This document shows, piece by piece, positions 1 to 16,528 of a stretch of DNA of 64,000 bases. The first letter of the stretch is position 1. The number at the start of each line of letters is the position of its first letter. The notes below the pieces were generated by a model. The model saw nothing but the letters and a program-made list of their open reading frames with translations. It did no database searches and was not told the DNA's origin. The translations under genes and the position numbers were made by a program. Source of the stretch: Pseudomonas syringae (GTDB lineage Bacteria; Pseudomonadota; Gammaproteobacteria; Pseudomonadales; Pseudomonadaceae); assembly GCF_021605415.1 (NCBI RefSeq), contig NZ_WKEQ01000001.1, forward strand, positions 303,357 to 367,356, written 5' to 3'.

Positions 1-796
1 CATCATGGACGCGCAATATACACGCCCCCTTGGCCGACGCCAGTGCCGCCAATGCCAAACCGCCATATAGGCGCTCGCCGACGGGACGATTCAAGGCGTG
101 GCCGATCATGCTTTTGCGTGAAACACCCACCAGCAGCGGACGGCCCAGCGCGTGCAGCGCCTGCATATGCTTGAACAAGCTTAGATTGTGCTGCAGCGTT
201 TTGGCGAAACCGAAGCCTGGATCGAGAATCACCCTTTCCGTCGGAATACCCCCAGACGCGCATCGAGCCATGTGTTCGGCAAGAAACTCCATCACCTCTT
301 CCGTGACATTGCGATACTGCGGATTGTCTTGCATGTCGCCAGGCTCGCCGAGCATGTGCATGAGGCAGACCGGCAAACCGGTCGCCGCCGCTGCTTCCAG
401 CGCGCCTTCACGACGAAGCGAGCGAACGTCATTGATCAGGCCGGCGCCCAAGCGCGCGGTTTCAATCATGACCTCCGGCGTCGAGGTATCGACCGAGATG
501 ATCACATCCAGCTCACGATTGATCAGTTCGACGACAGGTGACACACGCTCCAGCTCTTCCTGCGTCGAGACGACGCGCGCGCCAGGCCGAGTGGATTCGC
601 CACCGACATCGATCAGCGTCGCACCGGCCAACACCATGGCTTCGGCGTGGCGCAAAGCCGCGTCAAGCTGGCTGAATCGGCCACCATCGGAAAAAGAATC
701 GGGAGTGACATTGAGAATGCCCATGACATGCGTCCGGGCCAAATCAAGAACCCGGTTGCCGCAAGGCAACCGGGTCAGGGACTGAACAGAAGTCAT
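1..796 (-). CDS. folP: Dihydropteroate synthase (3' end outside window)
   Basis: Condenses 6-hydroxymethyl-dihydropterin diphosphate with p-aminobenzoate to dihydropteroate in cytosolic folate synthesis; target of sulfonamides. I translated the minus strand from ATG at 796: it opens MTSVQSLTRLPCGNRVLD, then shows the family signature GILNVTPDSFSDGG, then DVGGESTRPGA, DPGFGFAKT and GVSRKS in the expected order. 265 codons are visible; about 15-20 C-terminal residues lie beyond base 1. The start is supported by an AAGG about 6 bases upstream and lies 8 bp after the ftsH stop, so the two genes are probably co-transcribed. Codons 7-15 form a perfect 10-bp hairpin (751-774). Confidence 0.97.
   Translation of the reverse strand, partial: MTSVQSLTRLPCGNRVLDLARTHVMGILNVTPDSFSDGGRFSQLDAALRHAEAMVLAGATLIDVGGESTRPGARVVSTQEELERVSPVVELINRELDVIISVDTSTPEVMIETARLGAGLINDVRSLRREGALEAAAATGLPVCLMHMLGEPGDMQDNPQYRNVTEEVMEFLAEHMARCASGGIPTERVILDPGFGFAKTLQHNLSLFKHMQALHALGRPLLVGVSRKSMIGHALNRPVGERLYGGLALAALASAKGACILRVHD
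751..774 (-). other. Perfect 10-bp hairpin inside the start of folP
   Basis: Arms CCCGGTTGCC and GGCAACCGGG with a 4-base loop sit in the first 16 codons of folP, right after ftsH. On the transcribed strand the stem is followed by TTCTTG rather than a clean U-run, so it is not a canonical terminator. It could pause polymerase, trim the ftsH mRNA or tune folP translation; that role is inference. Confidence 0.6.
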
Positions 797-804
797 TTCA
801 AACC

Positions 805-2721
805 TTAAACGTCAGCTGCCGGACCACCAATAGGTGTCTGCGGACGTTCGTCCTGCACAACTGGTGGCGGCGGAGTACCCGTACCACCCGTCCAGTCGCG
901 TGGCTCGCGAGGCGTACGACCCGCCATGATATCGTCGATCTGCTCGGCATCGATCGTCTCATATTTCATCAGCGCATCGGCCATCGCGTCGAGCTTCTCA
1001 CGATTGTCCGTAAGAATCTGTTTGGCGGTGCCATAGCACTGGTCGATGATGCTGCGCACTTCGGAGTCGATCAGCTTCGCGGTTTCGCCAGAGAAGCTTG
1101 CAGCTTGACCACCACCGCCGCGACCGAGGAACACTTCGCCCTCTTCTTCGGCATACATCAGCGGGCCAAGTTTTTCCGATAGACCCCATTTGGTCACCAT
1201 ATTCCGCGCAATCTGACTTGCCCGCATGATGTCGTTGGAAGCACCAGTGGTCACACCGTCGAAACCAAGCGTCATCTCTTCTGCAATACGACCGCCATAC
1301 AGCGAGCAGATCTGACTGATCAACGCACGCTTGGACAAGCTATAACGATCCTCTTCCGGCAGGAACATGGTCACACCCAGCGCACGGCCGCGCGGAATGA
1401 TAGAGACCTTGTAAACCGGATCATGCTCAGGCACGACGCGACCCACAATGGCATGCCCTGCTTCGTGATACGCGGTGTTCTGTTTTTCTTTCTCGGACAT
1501 GACCATGGATTTGCGCTCGGCGCCCATCATGATCTTGTCTTTCGCCAGCTCGAATTCTTTCATCTCGACGATGCGCTTGCCGGAACGAGCCGCAAACAGA
1601 GACGCTTCGTTGACGAGGTTGGCAAGGTCGGCACCGGAGAAGCCCGGGGTACCGCGTGCAATCACACCGGGAGCAACATCGTCGCCCATAGGTACTTTGC
1701 GCATGTGAACCTTGAGAATCTGTTCACGACCACGGATATCCGGCAGACCTACGACGACCTGGCGGTCGAAACGACCCGGACGCAGAAGTGCAGGGTCAAG
1801 TACGTCAGGACGGTTGGTCGCGGCAATCACGATGATGCCGTCGTTCATTTCGAAGCCGTCCATTTCAACCAGCAACTGGTTGAGAGTCTGCTCGCGCTCG
1901 TCGTGACCGCCACCCATGCCGGCACCACGATGGCGGCCGACAGCGTCGATTTCGTCGATGAAAATGATGCAAGGCGCGTGCTTCTTAGCCTGTTCGAACA
2001 TGTCACGAACACGGCTGGCACCGACACCAACGAACATTTCAACGAAATCGGAACCGGAAATGGTGAAGAACGGCACCTTCGCTTCGCCGGCAATCGCCTT
2101 GGCCAGCAAAGTTTTACCGGTACCCGGAGGGCCGACCATCAGCACGCCGCGCGGAATACGGCCGCCCAAACGCTGGAACTTGCCTGGATCGCGGAGGAAT
2201 TCAACGAGCTCGCCAACCTCCTCCTTGGCTTCGTCACAACCTGCAACGTCAGCCAACGTTGTTTTCACCTGATCTTCGGAAAGCAGGCGTGCCTTGCTCT
2301 TGCCGAAGCTCATCGGCCCGCCCTTGCCTCCCGCGCCACCTTGCATCTGGCGCATGAAGAACATGAACACGGCGATGATCACCAGGATCGGGAAGCTCGC
2401 GACCAGGAGTTGAGTCCAGATGCTCTGCTGTTCAGGCTGCTTGCCCTCAACGACAACGTGGTTATCCACCAGGTCGCCGATCAAGCCATTGTCCTGGATT
2501 GCCGGACGAATGGTCTTGAAGCTGTCGCCATCGCTGCGCTTGCCGGTAATCACGTAGCCATCGACAGCAACGCGTTCGACCTTGCCATCCTTGACCTGCT
2601 GAATGAAGTCGGAATAGTTGAGGGTCTGCGGCTCGTTAGGGCTGGAGAAGTTGTTCATCACCGTCACCAGGACAGCCGCGATGATCAACCACAGGATCAG
2701 ATTCTTTGCCATATCGTTCAA
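805..2721 (-). CDS. ftsH: ATP-dependent zinc metalloprotease FtsH
   Basis: Membrane-anchored AAA+ protease that extracts and degrades misfolded membrane proteins and short-lived regulators. Two membrane segments (about residues 7-24 and 102-123) bracket a periplasmic domain. Then come Walker A GPPGTGKT (197-204), Walker B IIFIDE (252-257), the second region of homology around [17 protein letters not shown], and the zinc motif HEAGH (419-423). At 638 aa it has normal family length, with a Pro-rich tail. A TTG at 2721 lies 7 bases after GAGGG, whereas the in-frame ATG at 2712 lies 16 bases after it, so I favour TTG; the difference is three residues. rlmE lies upstream and folP 8 bp downstream on the same strand. 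Confidence 0.98.
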   Translation of the reverse strand: MNDMAKNLILWLIIAAVLVTVMNNFSSPNEPQTLNYSDFIQQVKDGKVERVAVDGYVITGKRSDGDSFKTIRPAIQDNGLIGDLVDNHVVVEGKQPEQQSIWTQLLVASFPILVIIAVFMFFMRQMQGGAGGKGGPMSFGKSKARLLSEDQVKTTLADVAGCDEAKEEVGELVEFLRDPGKFQRLGGRIPRGVLMVGPPGTGKTLLAKAIAGEAKVPFFTISGSDFVEMFVGVGASRVRDMFEQAKKHAPCIIFIDEIDAVGRHRGAGMGGGHDEREQTLNQLLVEMDGFEMNDGIIVIAATNRPDVLDPALLRPGRFDRQVVVGLPDIRGREQILKVHMRKVPMGDDVAPGVIARGTPGFSGADLANLVNEASLFAARSGKRIVEMKEFELAKDKIMMGAERKSMVMSEKEKQNTAYHEAGHAIVGRVVPEHDPVYKVSIIPRGRALGVTMFLPEEDRYSLSKRALISQICSLYGGRIAEEMTLGFDGVTTGASNDIMRASQIARNMVTKWGLSEKLGPLMYAEEEGEVFLGRGGGGQAASFSGETAKLIDSEVRSIIDQCYGTAKQILTDNREKLDAMADALMKYETIDAEQIDDIMAGRTPREPRDWTGGTGTPPPPVVQDERPQTPIGGPAADV

Positions 2722-2911
2722 TTAACTACCCTCTGAAGCAAGCTCCGCTACTGGCGCGCGCTTCGCATGATATTCACCGGCCTAACTTACTACATTACCT
2801 ACAGCTCTGGCAGGCGCCGTCTGTAACCCTTTGTGAAACACTTTCCACACAATATTCGTTAATGCTTGCCGGGCGAAATACTAAAAACCTATCGCCCTGC
2901 CAAAAAACCCT

Positions 2912-3541
2912 TTATTCACTGCGCCCGCGGTAACCCCAGGCCAGCATGTATTGCTCGCGGGAAGTGCCACGAGAGGAATCCGGCTTGATCATTTGGATCT
3001 TATCGAATTTCCGACGAGCGTCCTTCAGGTAAACATCAAATCCTTCTCCCTGAAAGATCTTGATTACAAAATTACCACCCGGCTTGAGAATCCGCTCAGC
3101 CAGATCAAGGGCCAGCTCGCAAAGGAACATGGCTTTAGGCATGTCCACTTCAGGTGTACCACTCATATTGGGGGCCATATCGGAAATCACAAGGTCCACT
3201 TGCGAATTACCCACAGCCTCAAGGATCTGCGCGAGCACTTCATCCTGAGTGAAGTCACCCTGGATGAAAGTCACGTCCGGAATGCTGTCCATCTCCAGGA
3301 TATCCGAGGCGATCAGACGCCCCTGACCACCGATCAGCCGGCTAGTGACTTGCGACCAGCCGCCGGGCGCCGCACCCAGGTCGACAACGCTCATGCCCGG
3401 ACGGATCAGCTTGTATTTCTCCTGAACTTCCAGAAGCTTGTAACTCGCACGCGAGCGGTAGCCATCCTTCTGCGCCTGCTTCACATAGGGATCGTTGACA
3501 TGTCGTTTCAGCCAACCAAGGCTTGTCTTGGAACGCGCCAT
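2912..3541 (-). CDS. rlmE: 23S rRNA (uridine-2'-O)-methyltransferase RlmE (FtsJ)
   Basis: Uses S-adenosylmethionine to 2'-O-methylate a uridine in the A loop of 23S rRNA on the 50S subunit. The SAM-binding motif [11 protein letters not shown] is at residues 54-64. The catalytic K-D-K-E tetrad of the family can be placed at K35, D121, K161 and E196, each three residues earlier than in the E. coli enzyme. The 209-aa length is normal. It is transcribed toward ftsH (190 bp away) and divergently from yhbY, 101 bp away; the rlmE-ftsH neighbourhood is conserved in gammaproteobacteria. Confidence 0.97.
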   Translation of the reverse strand: MARSKTSLGWLKRHVNDPYVKQAQKDGYRSRASYKLLEVQEKYKLIRPGMSVVDLGAAPGGWSQVTSRLIGGQGRLIASDILEMDSIPDVTFIQGDFTQDEVLAQILEAVGNSQVDLVISDMAPNMSGTPEVDMPKAMFLCELALDLAERILKPGGNFVIKIFQGEGFDVYLKDARRKFDKIQMIKPDSSRGTSREQYMLAWGYRGRSE

Positions 3542-3642
3542 TGGGCACCTCGATGATAAGGGTCGTGATTAGTTGGGCGGATCCACGAACCCTCGGGTAA
3601 AATGGCCGCCATTTTACAGAATCCAGACGAAAGGGTCAGATT

Positions 3643-3951
3643 ATGCCGCTCACTCCAGAGCAGAAGAAACAGTACAAATCCATTGGCCACCATCTGAAAC
3701 CAGTTTTGACTGTGGCAGACAACGGTTTGACTGAAGGTGTGCTAGCCGAACTTGAACGCGCACTGGCGGATCATGAGCTGATCAAAATCAAGCTCAACAT
3801 CCTCGATCGTGAAGCGCGACTGGCATCCATTGCTGAACTCTGCAAGGTCGGCAAAGCGGATCTGGTTCAGGTCATCGGCAAGATGGCACTGATTCATCGC
3901 AAGAACTTCAGCGTCAACAAGCAGCTGTCGAACGTCCATCGCTTCAAGTGA
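3643..3951 (+). CDS. yhbY: Ribosome assembly RNA-binding protein YhbY (CRM domain)
   Basis: Small CRM-domain protein associated with pre-50S particles. The 102-aa protein starts MPLTPEQKKQYKSIGHHLKP and carries KIKLNI and a late Val/Ile-rich strand VQVIGKMALIHR, as in the YhbY family; a GxxG-type loop is present only as VGKAD. It is divergent from rlmE, so two ribosome-maturation genes share a 101-bp control region. It is followed after 9 bp by the convergent DUF4149 gene. Confidence 0.93.
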   Translation: MPLTPEQKKQYKSIGHHLKPVLTVADNGLTEGVLAELERALADHELIKIKLNILDREARLASIAELCKVGKADLVQVIGKMALIHRKNFSVNKQLSNVHRFK

Positions 3952-3960
3952 TGACAAGGG

Positions 3961-4365
3961 TCAGGGGTGCGCTTCGCGCACCCTGCCACTCCATCCCGGC
4001 ACCGGCTGCATTACCAGCACCAGCCCGGTAAAGCCCAAAACCAGGTAACTGAATTCCTGCCAGCGCTGCGCATCAGGCCAACCAAGACGCACCGCGACAT
4101 ACATCGCAATCGCATACAACGCCATCAGCAACACCTGCCCGCGAAAATCCCGCCATAGACTGGCAAGGCCATTGGTCTGCACCAGCACCAAAGCCTGAAA
4201 GATCACGCAGACGGCGGAAAAACCCACTACCAGCGGTTCGAACATGCCGGCGATCTCATCGATCAGCAGCGGCGCAAGACCAATCTTGCCCAGCACCGGC
4301 TGCAAACCGAAATGCACCAGCCACAGTCCACCGACCCACAACATCTGGGCCAGCTGCCACAGCAT
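3961..4365 (-). CDS. DUF4149-type integral membrane protein
   Basis: Function unknown. Four hydrophobic segments can be seen: VGGLWLVHFGLQPVL, EPLVVGFSAVCVIFQALVLV, VLLMALYAIAMYVAV and FSYLVLGFTGLVLVM. This matches the small four-helix DUF4149 family commonly found beside greA in pseudomonads. The start is uncertain: ATG at 4365 gives 134 aa but has no clear ribosome-binding site, while the frame stays open to an ATG at 4434 that would overlap the end of greA by 41 bp. It is probably translated from the carA-carB-greA transcript. Confidence 0.75.
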   Translation of the reverse strand: MLWQLAQMLWVGGLWLVHFGLQPVLGKIGLAPLLIDEIAGMFEPLVVGFSAVCVIFQALVLVQTNGLASLWRDFRGQVLLMALYAIAMYVAVRLGWPDAQRWQEFSYLVLGFTGLVLVMQPVPGWSGRVREAHP

Positions 4366-4393
4366 GGCGCCCGCGTGCAGCGGGCGCCCGCTT

Positions 4394-4872
4394 TCAGATG
4401 TGACGGACTTCGACAATCTCGTACTCGATAACACCGCCAGGTGTTTTCACGGCAACCACATCGCCTTCTTCCTTGCCGATCAAGGCGCGAGCCAGAGGCG
4501 ACCCCACCGAGATCTTGCCCAGCTTGAAGTCAGCCTCGTCTTCACCCACGATGTGGTAGGTGACGCTTTCGTCAGTCTCGACGTTGGCGATTTCAACGGT
4601 GGTGCCGAAAATCACTTTACCGGTGTGAGGAATGGTCGTGACGTCGATGATGACCTGATTCTGAATCCGGCCTTCAATGTCACGAATCCGCGCCTCGACC
4701 ATACCCTGCTGCTCGCGGGCAGCATGGTATTCGGCGTTTTCCTTCAAATCACCCAACTCGCGGGCCGTACCGATGTCCTGGCTAAGCTTCGGACGAACGA
4801 CCTTGGTCAGATGAGTGTGCTCTTCTTCCAGGGCGCGAGCGCCCTGAACAGTCATCGGATATTTGATTAAGC

Positions 4873-4876
<4 letters not shown>
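4394..4876 (-). CDS. greA: Transcription elongation factor GreA
   Basis: Binds the RNA polymerase secondary channel and stimulates cleavage of backtracked RNA. The 160-aa protein has the N-terminal coiled coil (about residues 10-75, with [11 protein letters not shown]) and the C-terminal FKBP-like domain with [15 protein letters not shown]. The ATG overlaps the carB stop as ATGA, so translation is likely coupled and greA is the downstream gene of the carAB operon. As I recall, a carA-carB-greA transcription unit has been described in P. aeruginosa. An in-frame ATG at codon 8 is a less likely start. Confidence 0.97.
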
Positions 4877-8094
<3,218 letters not shown>

Positions 8095-8220
8095 GGGTTT
8101 GTCACTCAAATCCGCAGGTCAGTCGGCAAGCCGTCTTGATCGATTTCTGAAGCTTCGAAGGGGCCGCCGGGTTCGGGGCCGCCCTCGAAGGGCTTCTCTC
8201 TACAGTCTCAAGGCGAACGC

Positions 8221-9357
8221 TTAGCGTCGCTTGGCCATCTCGTTGATGAAGCGGTCGAACAGTGGCGCCACATCATTCGGGCCCGGGCTGGCTTCAGGGT
8301 GACCCTGGAAGCTGAACGCGCTCTTGTCGGTGCGTTCGATGCCTTGCAGGGTGCCGTCGAACAGCGATTTATGGATCGCGCGAACGTTGCTTGGCAGGGT
8401 GGCTTCGTCCACCGCAAAACCGTGGTTCTGGCTGGTGATCATGACAACGCCCGTGTCCAGATCCTGTACCGGGTGGTTGGCACCGTGGTGGCCGTGGCCC
8501 ATTTTCAGGGTCTTGGCGCCGGAAGCCAGAGCCAGCAATTGGTGACCGAGGCAGATACCAAAGACCGGGATTTCGGTTTCCAGCACGTCTTTGATCGCCT
8601 GGATCGCGTAGTCGCAAGGCTCAGGATCGCCAGGGCCGTTGGACAGGAACACGCCATCCGGTTGCAGTGCCAACACGTCGGCAGCCGGGGTTTGTGCCGG
8701 CACCACGGTGACGCGACAGCCGCGTTCGACCAGCATGCGCAGGATATTGACTTTGACGCCGTAGTCGTAGGCCACAACGTGGTATGGCAGCTCGGAAGCT
8801 TCAATGGTCGCGTGGCTGTCGGTTTTCAGATCCCAGACCGTCGAGCGCCATTCGTACTGCTTGGTAGTGCTGACGACTTTCGCCAGATCCATGCCTTTCA
8901 GGCCCGGGAAGCCTCGGGCAGCGGCGATTGCAGCTTCTTCGGAAATGTTGTCACCGGCCATGATGCAGCCGTTCTGGGCGCCTTTTTCACGCAGGATGCG
9001 GGTCAGGCGACGAGTATCGATACCGGCGATCGCCACAACGTTGTTGGCTTTCAGGTAGTCGGACAGCGACATCGTGTTACGCCAGTTGCTCGCCACCAGC
9101 GGCAGGTCGCGAATGACCAGGCCGGCAGACCAGACGCGATCGGACTCGGCATCTTCCGGCGTGGTGCCGGTATTGCCGATGTGCGGGTAAGTCAGGGTTA
9201 CGATCTGTTGGGCGTAGGAAGGATCGGTAAGGATTTCCTGATAGCCGGTCATTGCGGTGTTGAACACCACCTCTCCAACGGTTTGACCGTCGGCTCCAAT
9301 GGCTTCGCCGCGAAAAATGCTGCCATCAGCAAGGGCGAGTATGGCTGGCTTAGTCAA
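8221..9357 (-). CDS. carA: Carbamoyl phosphate synthase small (glutaminase) subunit
   Basis: Class I glutamine amidotransferase subunit that hydrolyses glutamine and passes ammonia to CarB. The N-terminal CarA domain starts [20 protein letters not shown]. The amidotransferase domain has the catalytic Cys in [15 protein letters not shown] (near residue 270) and a later His/Glu pair in [12 protein letters not shown]. The start is TTG at 9357, placed 6 bases after GGGAGG; this gives 378 aa, whereas the longer frame from ATG at 9432 would add 25 residues absent from the family. carB begins 126 bp downstream. The leader contains a terminator-like hairpin (9401-9439). Confidence 0.97.
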   Translation of the reverse strand: MTKPAILALADGSIFRGEAIGADGQTVGEVVFNTAMTGYQEILTDPSYAQQIVTLTYPHIGNTGTTPEDAESDRVWSAGLVIRDLPLVASNWRNTMSLSDYLKANNVVAIAGIDTRRLTRILREKGAQNGCIMAGDNISEEAAIAAARGFPGLKGMDLAKVVSTTKQYEWRSTVWDLKTDSHATIEASELPYHVVAYDYGVKVNILRMLVERGCRVTVVPAQTPAADVLALQPDGVFLSNGPGDPEPCDYAIQAIKDVLETEIPVFGICLGHQLLALASGAKTLKMGHGHHGANHPVQDLDTGVVMITSQNHGFAVDEATLPSNVRAIHKSLFDGTLQGIERTDKSAFSFQGHPEASPGPNDVAPLFDRFINEMAKRR

Positions 9358-9400
9358 GAAGACCTCCCGTAGATAAAGCATGAAGGGCAATCGCAGGTTG

Positions 9401-9439
9401 TAAAAAAGCGGAGTGACGTATGGACACGTCACCCCGCTT
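9401..9439 (-). terminator. Terminator-like hairpin in the carA leader (candidate attenuator)
   Basis: On the minus strand a 14-bp stem (AAGCGGGGTGACGT pairing with ACGTCACTCCGCTT, one G-U pair, 6-base loop) is followed directly by TTTTTT. It lies 44 bases upstream of the carA TTG start, so any transcript from an upstream promoter must pass it. An 11-codon frame (GTG at 9477, stop at 9442) with adjacent Arg codons CGC AGA ends just before the stem. The hairpin is seen directly; regulation by arginine or pyrimidines is inference. Confidence 0.65.
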
Positions 9440-9730
9440 CTTCACTGAATTATTCTGCGCGCTTTTAGTGGACACACTAAAGCTGTAGCTTACAGGAAGG
9501 TTGCGATTCCCGAAAGGGCGAAAACCGCGCAAAGTCGCCATCCATCCGCACGGGCGCATGAGAATACGCAAAACCAAGGCTGCCCCCACTTGACCCAACC
9601 CTGGAATGGGGCAAGGCGTTCAATGACGATCGCGGCAATACCCTCCTGAAATACATCAACCTGACCCTGGAGATCCGTCCGCGCTTCATCGTGATCGCTG
9701 CATTTCCTTTTCGGTTCAGATTCCAGGCAA
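9440..9730. other. carA-dapB intergenic region
   Basis: Together with the attenuator and the dapB terminator this makes a 417-bp gene-free stretch. It should hold the carA promoter; a plausible -10 (TAAGCT) is near 9485 on the minus strand but I see no convincing -35. Frames that cross the region (for example minus 9350-9598) have no ribosome-binding site and no recognisable protein. Confidence 0.4.
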
Positions 9731-9734
9731 AACA

Positions 9735-9760
9735 AAGGCGCTTCACGCGCCTTGTTTTTT
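9735..9760 (-). terminator. Rho-independent terminator after dapB
   Basis: Stem AAGGCGC / GCGCCTT with a 5-base loop and T-rich flanks on both sides (TGTTTTG on the minus strand). It begins 15 bp after the dapB stop and separates dapB from carA. Confidence 0.8.
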
Positions 9761-9774
9761 TACCCTGCGATCAC

Positions 9775-11716
<1,942 letters not shown>

Positions 11717-11938
11717 AAGTCTTCGCACTCTTAAGGACGTTCAGCGAACCCCTCCTGAGCTTCGCCAAACTCGTTGAGCCCCAATACAGGCCCGGACCCA
11801 ACTCACGTCAATTCAACGATCCTGGTCTTTGATTCACGTGGCACTTTCGGCGCGAAAAGCAGGAGCATTCCCGGCCATGCCAGCAGCACGCGAAGCTTGT
11901 CGCATGCTGTAAAAATTCGCGTATTCCAGATACGCCAA

Positions 11939-11958
11939 CGCGGGAGCAGGCTCCCGCG
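11939..11958. repeat. REP-like perfect palindrome between dnaK and dnaJ
   Basis: Arms CGCGGGAGC and GCTCCCGCG separated by two bases, in the 296-bp dnaK-dnaJ gap. It has no U-run. The core GGGAGCAGGCTCCC resembles the REP elements elsewhere in the window; it may stabilise the upstream dnaK message. Nothing else is recognisable in this gap. Confidence 0.6.
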
Positions 11959-12012
11959 CGGCGACATCCTACCAGTCACCGCCTGAAGGCAGTCAACCGG
12001 GCGACAAACAAC

Positions 12013-13929
<1,917 letters not shown>

Positions 13930-14008
13930 GTTAACTCTCCCGAAACTTTGGATTTGGTTGCCGCAGCAGTGGTGGCTAACTGCGGTAGCACTTAAACGCT
14001 TGACTTCT

Positions 14009-14036
14009 AAATGGGGGCCTTGCGGCTAATTTCAAG
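14009..14036 (-). promoter_or_regulatory. Sigma-32 heat-shock promoter of dnaK
   Basis: On the minus strand CTTGAAA, 13 bases, then CCCCATTT: an essentially perfect match to the sigma-32 consensus. The -35 box overlaps the grpE stop codon (14032-14034). It lies about 80 bp upstream of the dnaK ATG. Confidence 0.88.
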
Positions 14037-14598
14037 CCTGCTCGTCAATCGAAGGCGAAACCGGTGACGGCGCCTTGCTGACCACGACCATCGCCGGACG
14101 CAACAGGCGACCATTGAGCTGATAGCCCTTCTGGAACACCTTGAGCACGCTGTTCGGCTCGACGTCGGCGCTTTCCTGCATGGCCATTGCCTGATGTTGA
14201 ACGGCGTTGAAAGGTTCGCCATGCGGATCGATCGCTTCAAGCTGATAACGCTTGAGGGTGTCGTGGAACATTTTCAGCGTCAGCTCGATGCCTTCACGCA
14301 TCGGGCGGATGCTTTCGTCGTCCGGGTTCGACAACTCGAGGCCGCGCTCCAGGCTGTCGACGATCGGCAGCAAGTCGCTGGCGAATTTTTCCAGCGCAAA
14401 TTTGTGAGCCTTCTCGACGTCCTGATCGGCGCGACGGCGGACGTTTTGCAGATCGGCAGCTACGCGCAAAGACTGATCCTGCGCAGCGGCCAATTGCTCT
14501 TCGAGCACTTGTACACGGGTCGCCAGATCATCGCCCGAAGCCTCGGACGCCTGATTGGCCTCTGGGTTTTGCGTCTCTACTGTCTGTTCGTCAGCCAT
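14032..14598 (-). CDS. grpE: Nucleotide exchange factor GrpE
   Basis: Releases ADP from DnaK and acts as a thermosensor of the chaperone cycle. The 188-aa protein has an acidic, disordered N-terminus, a long coiled coil (residues about 25-90, with [24 protein letters not shown]) and the C-terminal beta domain ending [16 protein letters not shown]. It is the first gene of the grpE-dnaK-dnaJ cluster, driven by a sigma-32 promoter at 14652-14679, and divergent from recN. Confidence 0.97.
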   Translation of the reverse strand: MADEQTVETQNPEANQASEASGDDLATRVQVLEEQLAAAQDQSLRVAADLQNVRRRADQDVEKAHKFALEKFASDLLPIVDSLERGLELSNPDDESIRPMREGIELTLKMFHDTLKRYQLEAIDPHGEPFNAVQHQAMAMQESADVEPNSVLKVFQKGYQLNGRLLRPAMVVVSKAPSPVSPSIDEQA

Positions 14599-14651
14599 GG
14601 AATTCTCCTTTCAATATCGTCCGCGAGCTCGACTCGCGCTTCTGTCCCGGT

Positions 14652-14679
14652 ATATGGGGCCGCAAAATCAGGCTTCAAG
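14652..14679 (-). promoter_or_regulatory. Sigma-32 heat-shock promoter of grpE
   Basis: On the minus strand CTTGAA, 14 bases, then CCCCATAT, matching the sigma-32 consensus; about 55 bp upstream of the grpE ATG. With the dnaK promoter it gives the chaperone cluster two heat-shock entry points. Confidence 0.85.
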
Positions 14680-14798
14680 AGCCTTGAGTGATTAACCCTA
14701 CAAAAAAGTGCTGCTTCGTCATTCCTGGATGCGCTAACAGTTTTCTTTTCTCAAGCAAATCGAGCTAACCGCAGGCATTGTCAGGCCTGAATAAAACA

Positions 14799-14814
14799 CT
14801 GTATAAATAACCAG
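14799..14814 (+). promoter_or_regulatory. LexA (SOS) box upstream of recN
   Basis: CTGTATAAATAACCAG matches the CTGT-N8-ACAG SOS box at all but one outer position and lies 25 bp before the recN start. recN is a classical SOS gene, so position and sequence agree. Confidence 0.8.
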
Positions 14815-14838
14815 ACCTAAAGCCTGGGAGCGGCCTTT

Positions 14839-16512
14839 ATGCTGGTGCACCTGTCCGTACACAACTACGCCATCGTTGAACATCTCGATCTCGAACTTGA
14901 TCGCGGGATGAGCGTGATCACGGGCGAAACCGGCGCCGGCAAGTCGATCATGCTCGACGCCCTGGGACTGACCCTAGGCGACCGCGCCGACAGCGGCGTG
15001 GTTCGCCCGGGCGCCGACAAGGCCGACATCCTGGCCACTTTCGATCTCGCCGATATTCCAGAAGCCAGCGCCTGGCTCGCCGAACGCGACCTTGAAAGTG
15101 ACAGCCCATGCATATTGCGCCGAGTCATCACGTCCGAAGGTCGGTCGCGCGGCTACATCAACGGCACGCCCTGCCCGCTTGGCGATCTCAAGGCTCTAGG
15201 CGAATTACTGATCGATATCCACAGCCAGCACGAACACCAATCGTTGCTCAAGACGGATACCCATCGTCGTCTGCTCGACGAATACGCCGGCGCCACCGAC
15301 CTTGCGCGCCAAGTGCATCTGGCCGCGCAACGCTGGCGCCAGACCCGCCAGGAGCTGGAACGCCTGTCCAACTCCGGCGACGAACAGCGTGCTCGCCATC
15401 AGTTGCTCAGTTACCAGCTCGAAGAACTGGAAAACTTAGGTCTCGGCGAAAACGAGCTGGAACAGCTGGAGCAAGAACACAAGAATCTGACCAATGCCGA
15501 AACCCTGCTCGGCATTTGCCGACAAGTGGTCGAGCAATGCAGCGAAAGTGACAACGGCAACGTGCTGAATGCCCTGACGGCCAGCCTCAATCGCCTGTCG
15601 AGCGTAAACAGCTCCATTGGCGCATTGGGCGAGGCGAGCAGTCTGCTGACCAGCGCCCAGATTCAGGTTGAAGAGGCGGTTGGCGAACTCAATCGCTTCC
15701 TCGACAATTTCGATGCCGATCCGTCCCGCCTGCAATTTCTGGAAGAGCGCCTCGACGCTATTTATACGCTGGCGCGCAAGCATCGCATCCAGCCAACCGA
15801 AGTCGCCGAGATGCAGCAGAAACTGCTGGATGAAATAGAAACCCTCAACGCCAATGACGAATCCATCGAACGACTTGGCGAAGAGCTCGCCTCCTACGCC
15901 CGCCATTATCAGGAAAAGGCTCGCGAGCTCAGCGACCTGCGACACCAGGCAGCGGACAGCCTGGCCAGCGCCGTCGAGCTGGAGATTCAGCGCCTGGGCA
16001 TGCCTGGCGGGCGCTTTACCATCGAACTGCGCCCTAACAGTGGCGATGAGTTGCTGCCCAACGGGCTGGAGCAAGTCGAGTTACTGGTGAGCGCCAACCC
16101 CGGTCAACCGCTCAAAGCCTTGGCCAAAGTGGCTTCCGGTGGCGAGTTGTCACGCATCAGCCTTGCCATTCAAGTGATCACCGCGCAGACGTCTCGGGTC
16201 CCAACGCTGGTCTTCGACGAAGTGGACGTGGGCATTGGTGGCCCGACCGCCGAAATTGTCGGGCAGTTGCTGCGACGCCTCGGGGAGCGCGGACAAGTGC
16301 TGACCGTAACGCACCTGCCGCAAGTGGCAGCGCAAGGACATCAACATCTGTTCGTACACAAAGTTCGGGGCGAACAGGCAACGCACACCGCCGTGTCAAA
16401 ACTAAGCAAGAACGACCGTATAGAAGAAGTCGCCCGCATGCTTGGCGGTATCGACCTGACCAAGGAATCTTTGGCCCATGCGAAAAAAATGGTAGTCACG
16501 GCAAAAGTTTAA
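14839..16512 (+). CDS. recN: DNA repair protein RecN
   Basis: SMC-like ATPase that acts early in double-strand break repair. Walker A GETGAGKS lies at residues 29-36; a long coiled-coil middle (about 150-370, rich in LEELENLGLGENELEQLEQEH-type heptads) follows. The C-terminal ABC signature is in VASGGELSRISLA and the Walker B in LVFDEVDVGIGG. The 557-aa length is normal. The upstream LexA box indicates SOS induction. It converges on fur across a bidirectional hairpin. Confidence 0.97.
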   Translation: MLVHLSVHNYAIVEHLDLELDRGMSVITGETGAGKSIMLDALGLTLGDRADSGVVRPGADKADILATFDLADIPEASAWLAERDLESDSPCILRRVITSEGRSRGYINGTPCPLGDLKALGELLIDIHSQHEHQSLLKTDTHRRLLDEYAGATDLARQVHLAAQRWRQTRQELERLSNSGDEQRARHQLLSYQLEELENLGLGENELEQLEQEHKNLTNAETLLGICRQVVEQCSESDNGNVLNALTASLNRLSSVNSSIGALGEASSLLTSAQIQVEEAVGELNRFLDNFDADPSRLQFLEERLDAIYTLARKHRIQPTEVAEMQQKLLDEIETLNANDESIERLGEELASYARHYQEKARELSDLRHQAADSLASAVELEIQRLGMPGGRFTIELRPNSGDELLPNGLEQVELLVSANPGQPLKALAKVASGGELSRISLAIQVITAQTSRVPTLVFDEVDVGIGGPTAEIVGQLLRRLGERGQVLTVTHLPQVAAQGHQHLFVHKVRGEQATHTAVSKLSKNDRIEEVARMLGGIDLTKESLAHAKKMVVTAKV

Positions 16513-16528
16513 GCAGCGCAGAAAGCAC

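Noticed and set aside
1423..2736. 437-codon frame antisense to ftsH
   Set aside because: Shadow of ftsH; composition (His/Thr/Asn-rich) is that of an antisense frame and no start signal is present.
9350..9598. 82-codon minus-strand frame before carA as a real gene
   Set aside because: No ribosome-binding site; its end lies in the terminator and carA RBS region. Part of it might be a leader peptide but I cannot support it as a gene.
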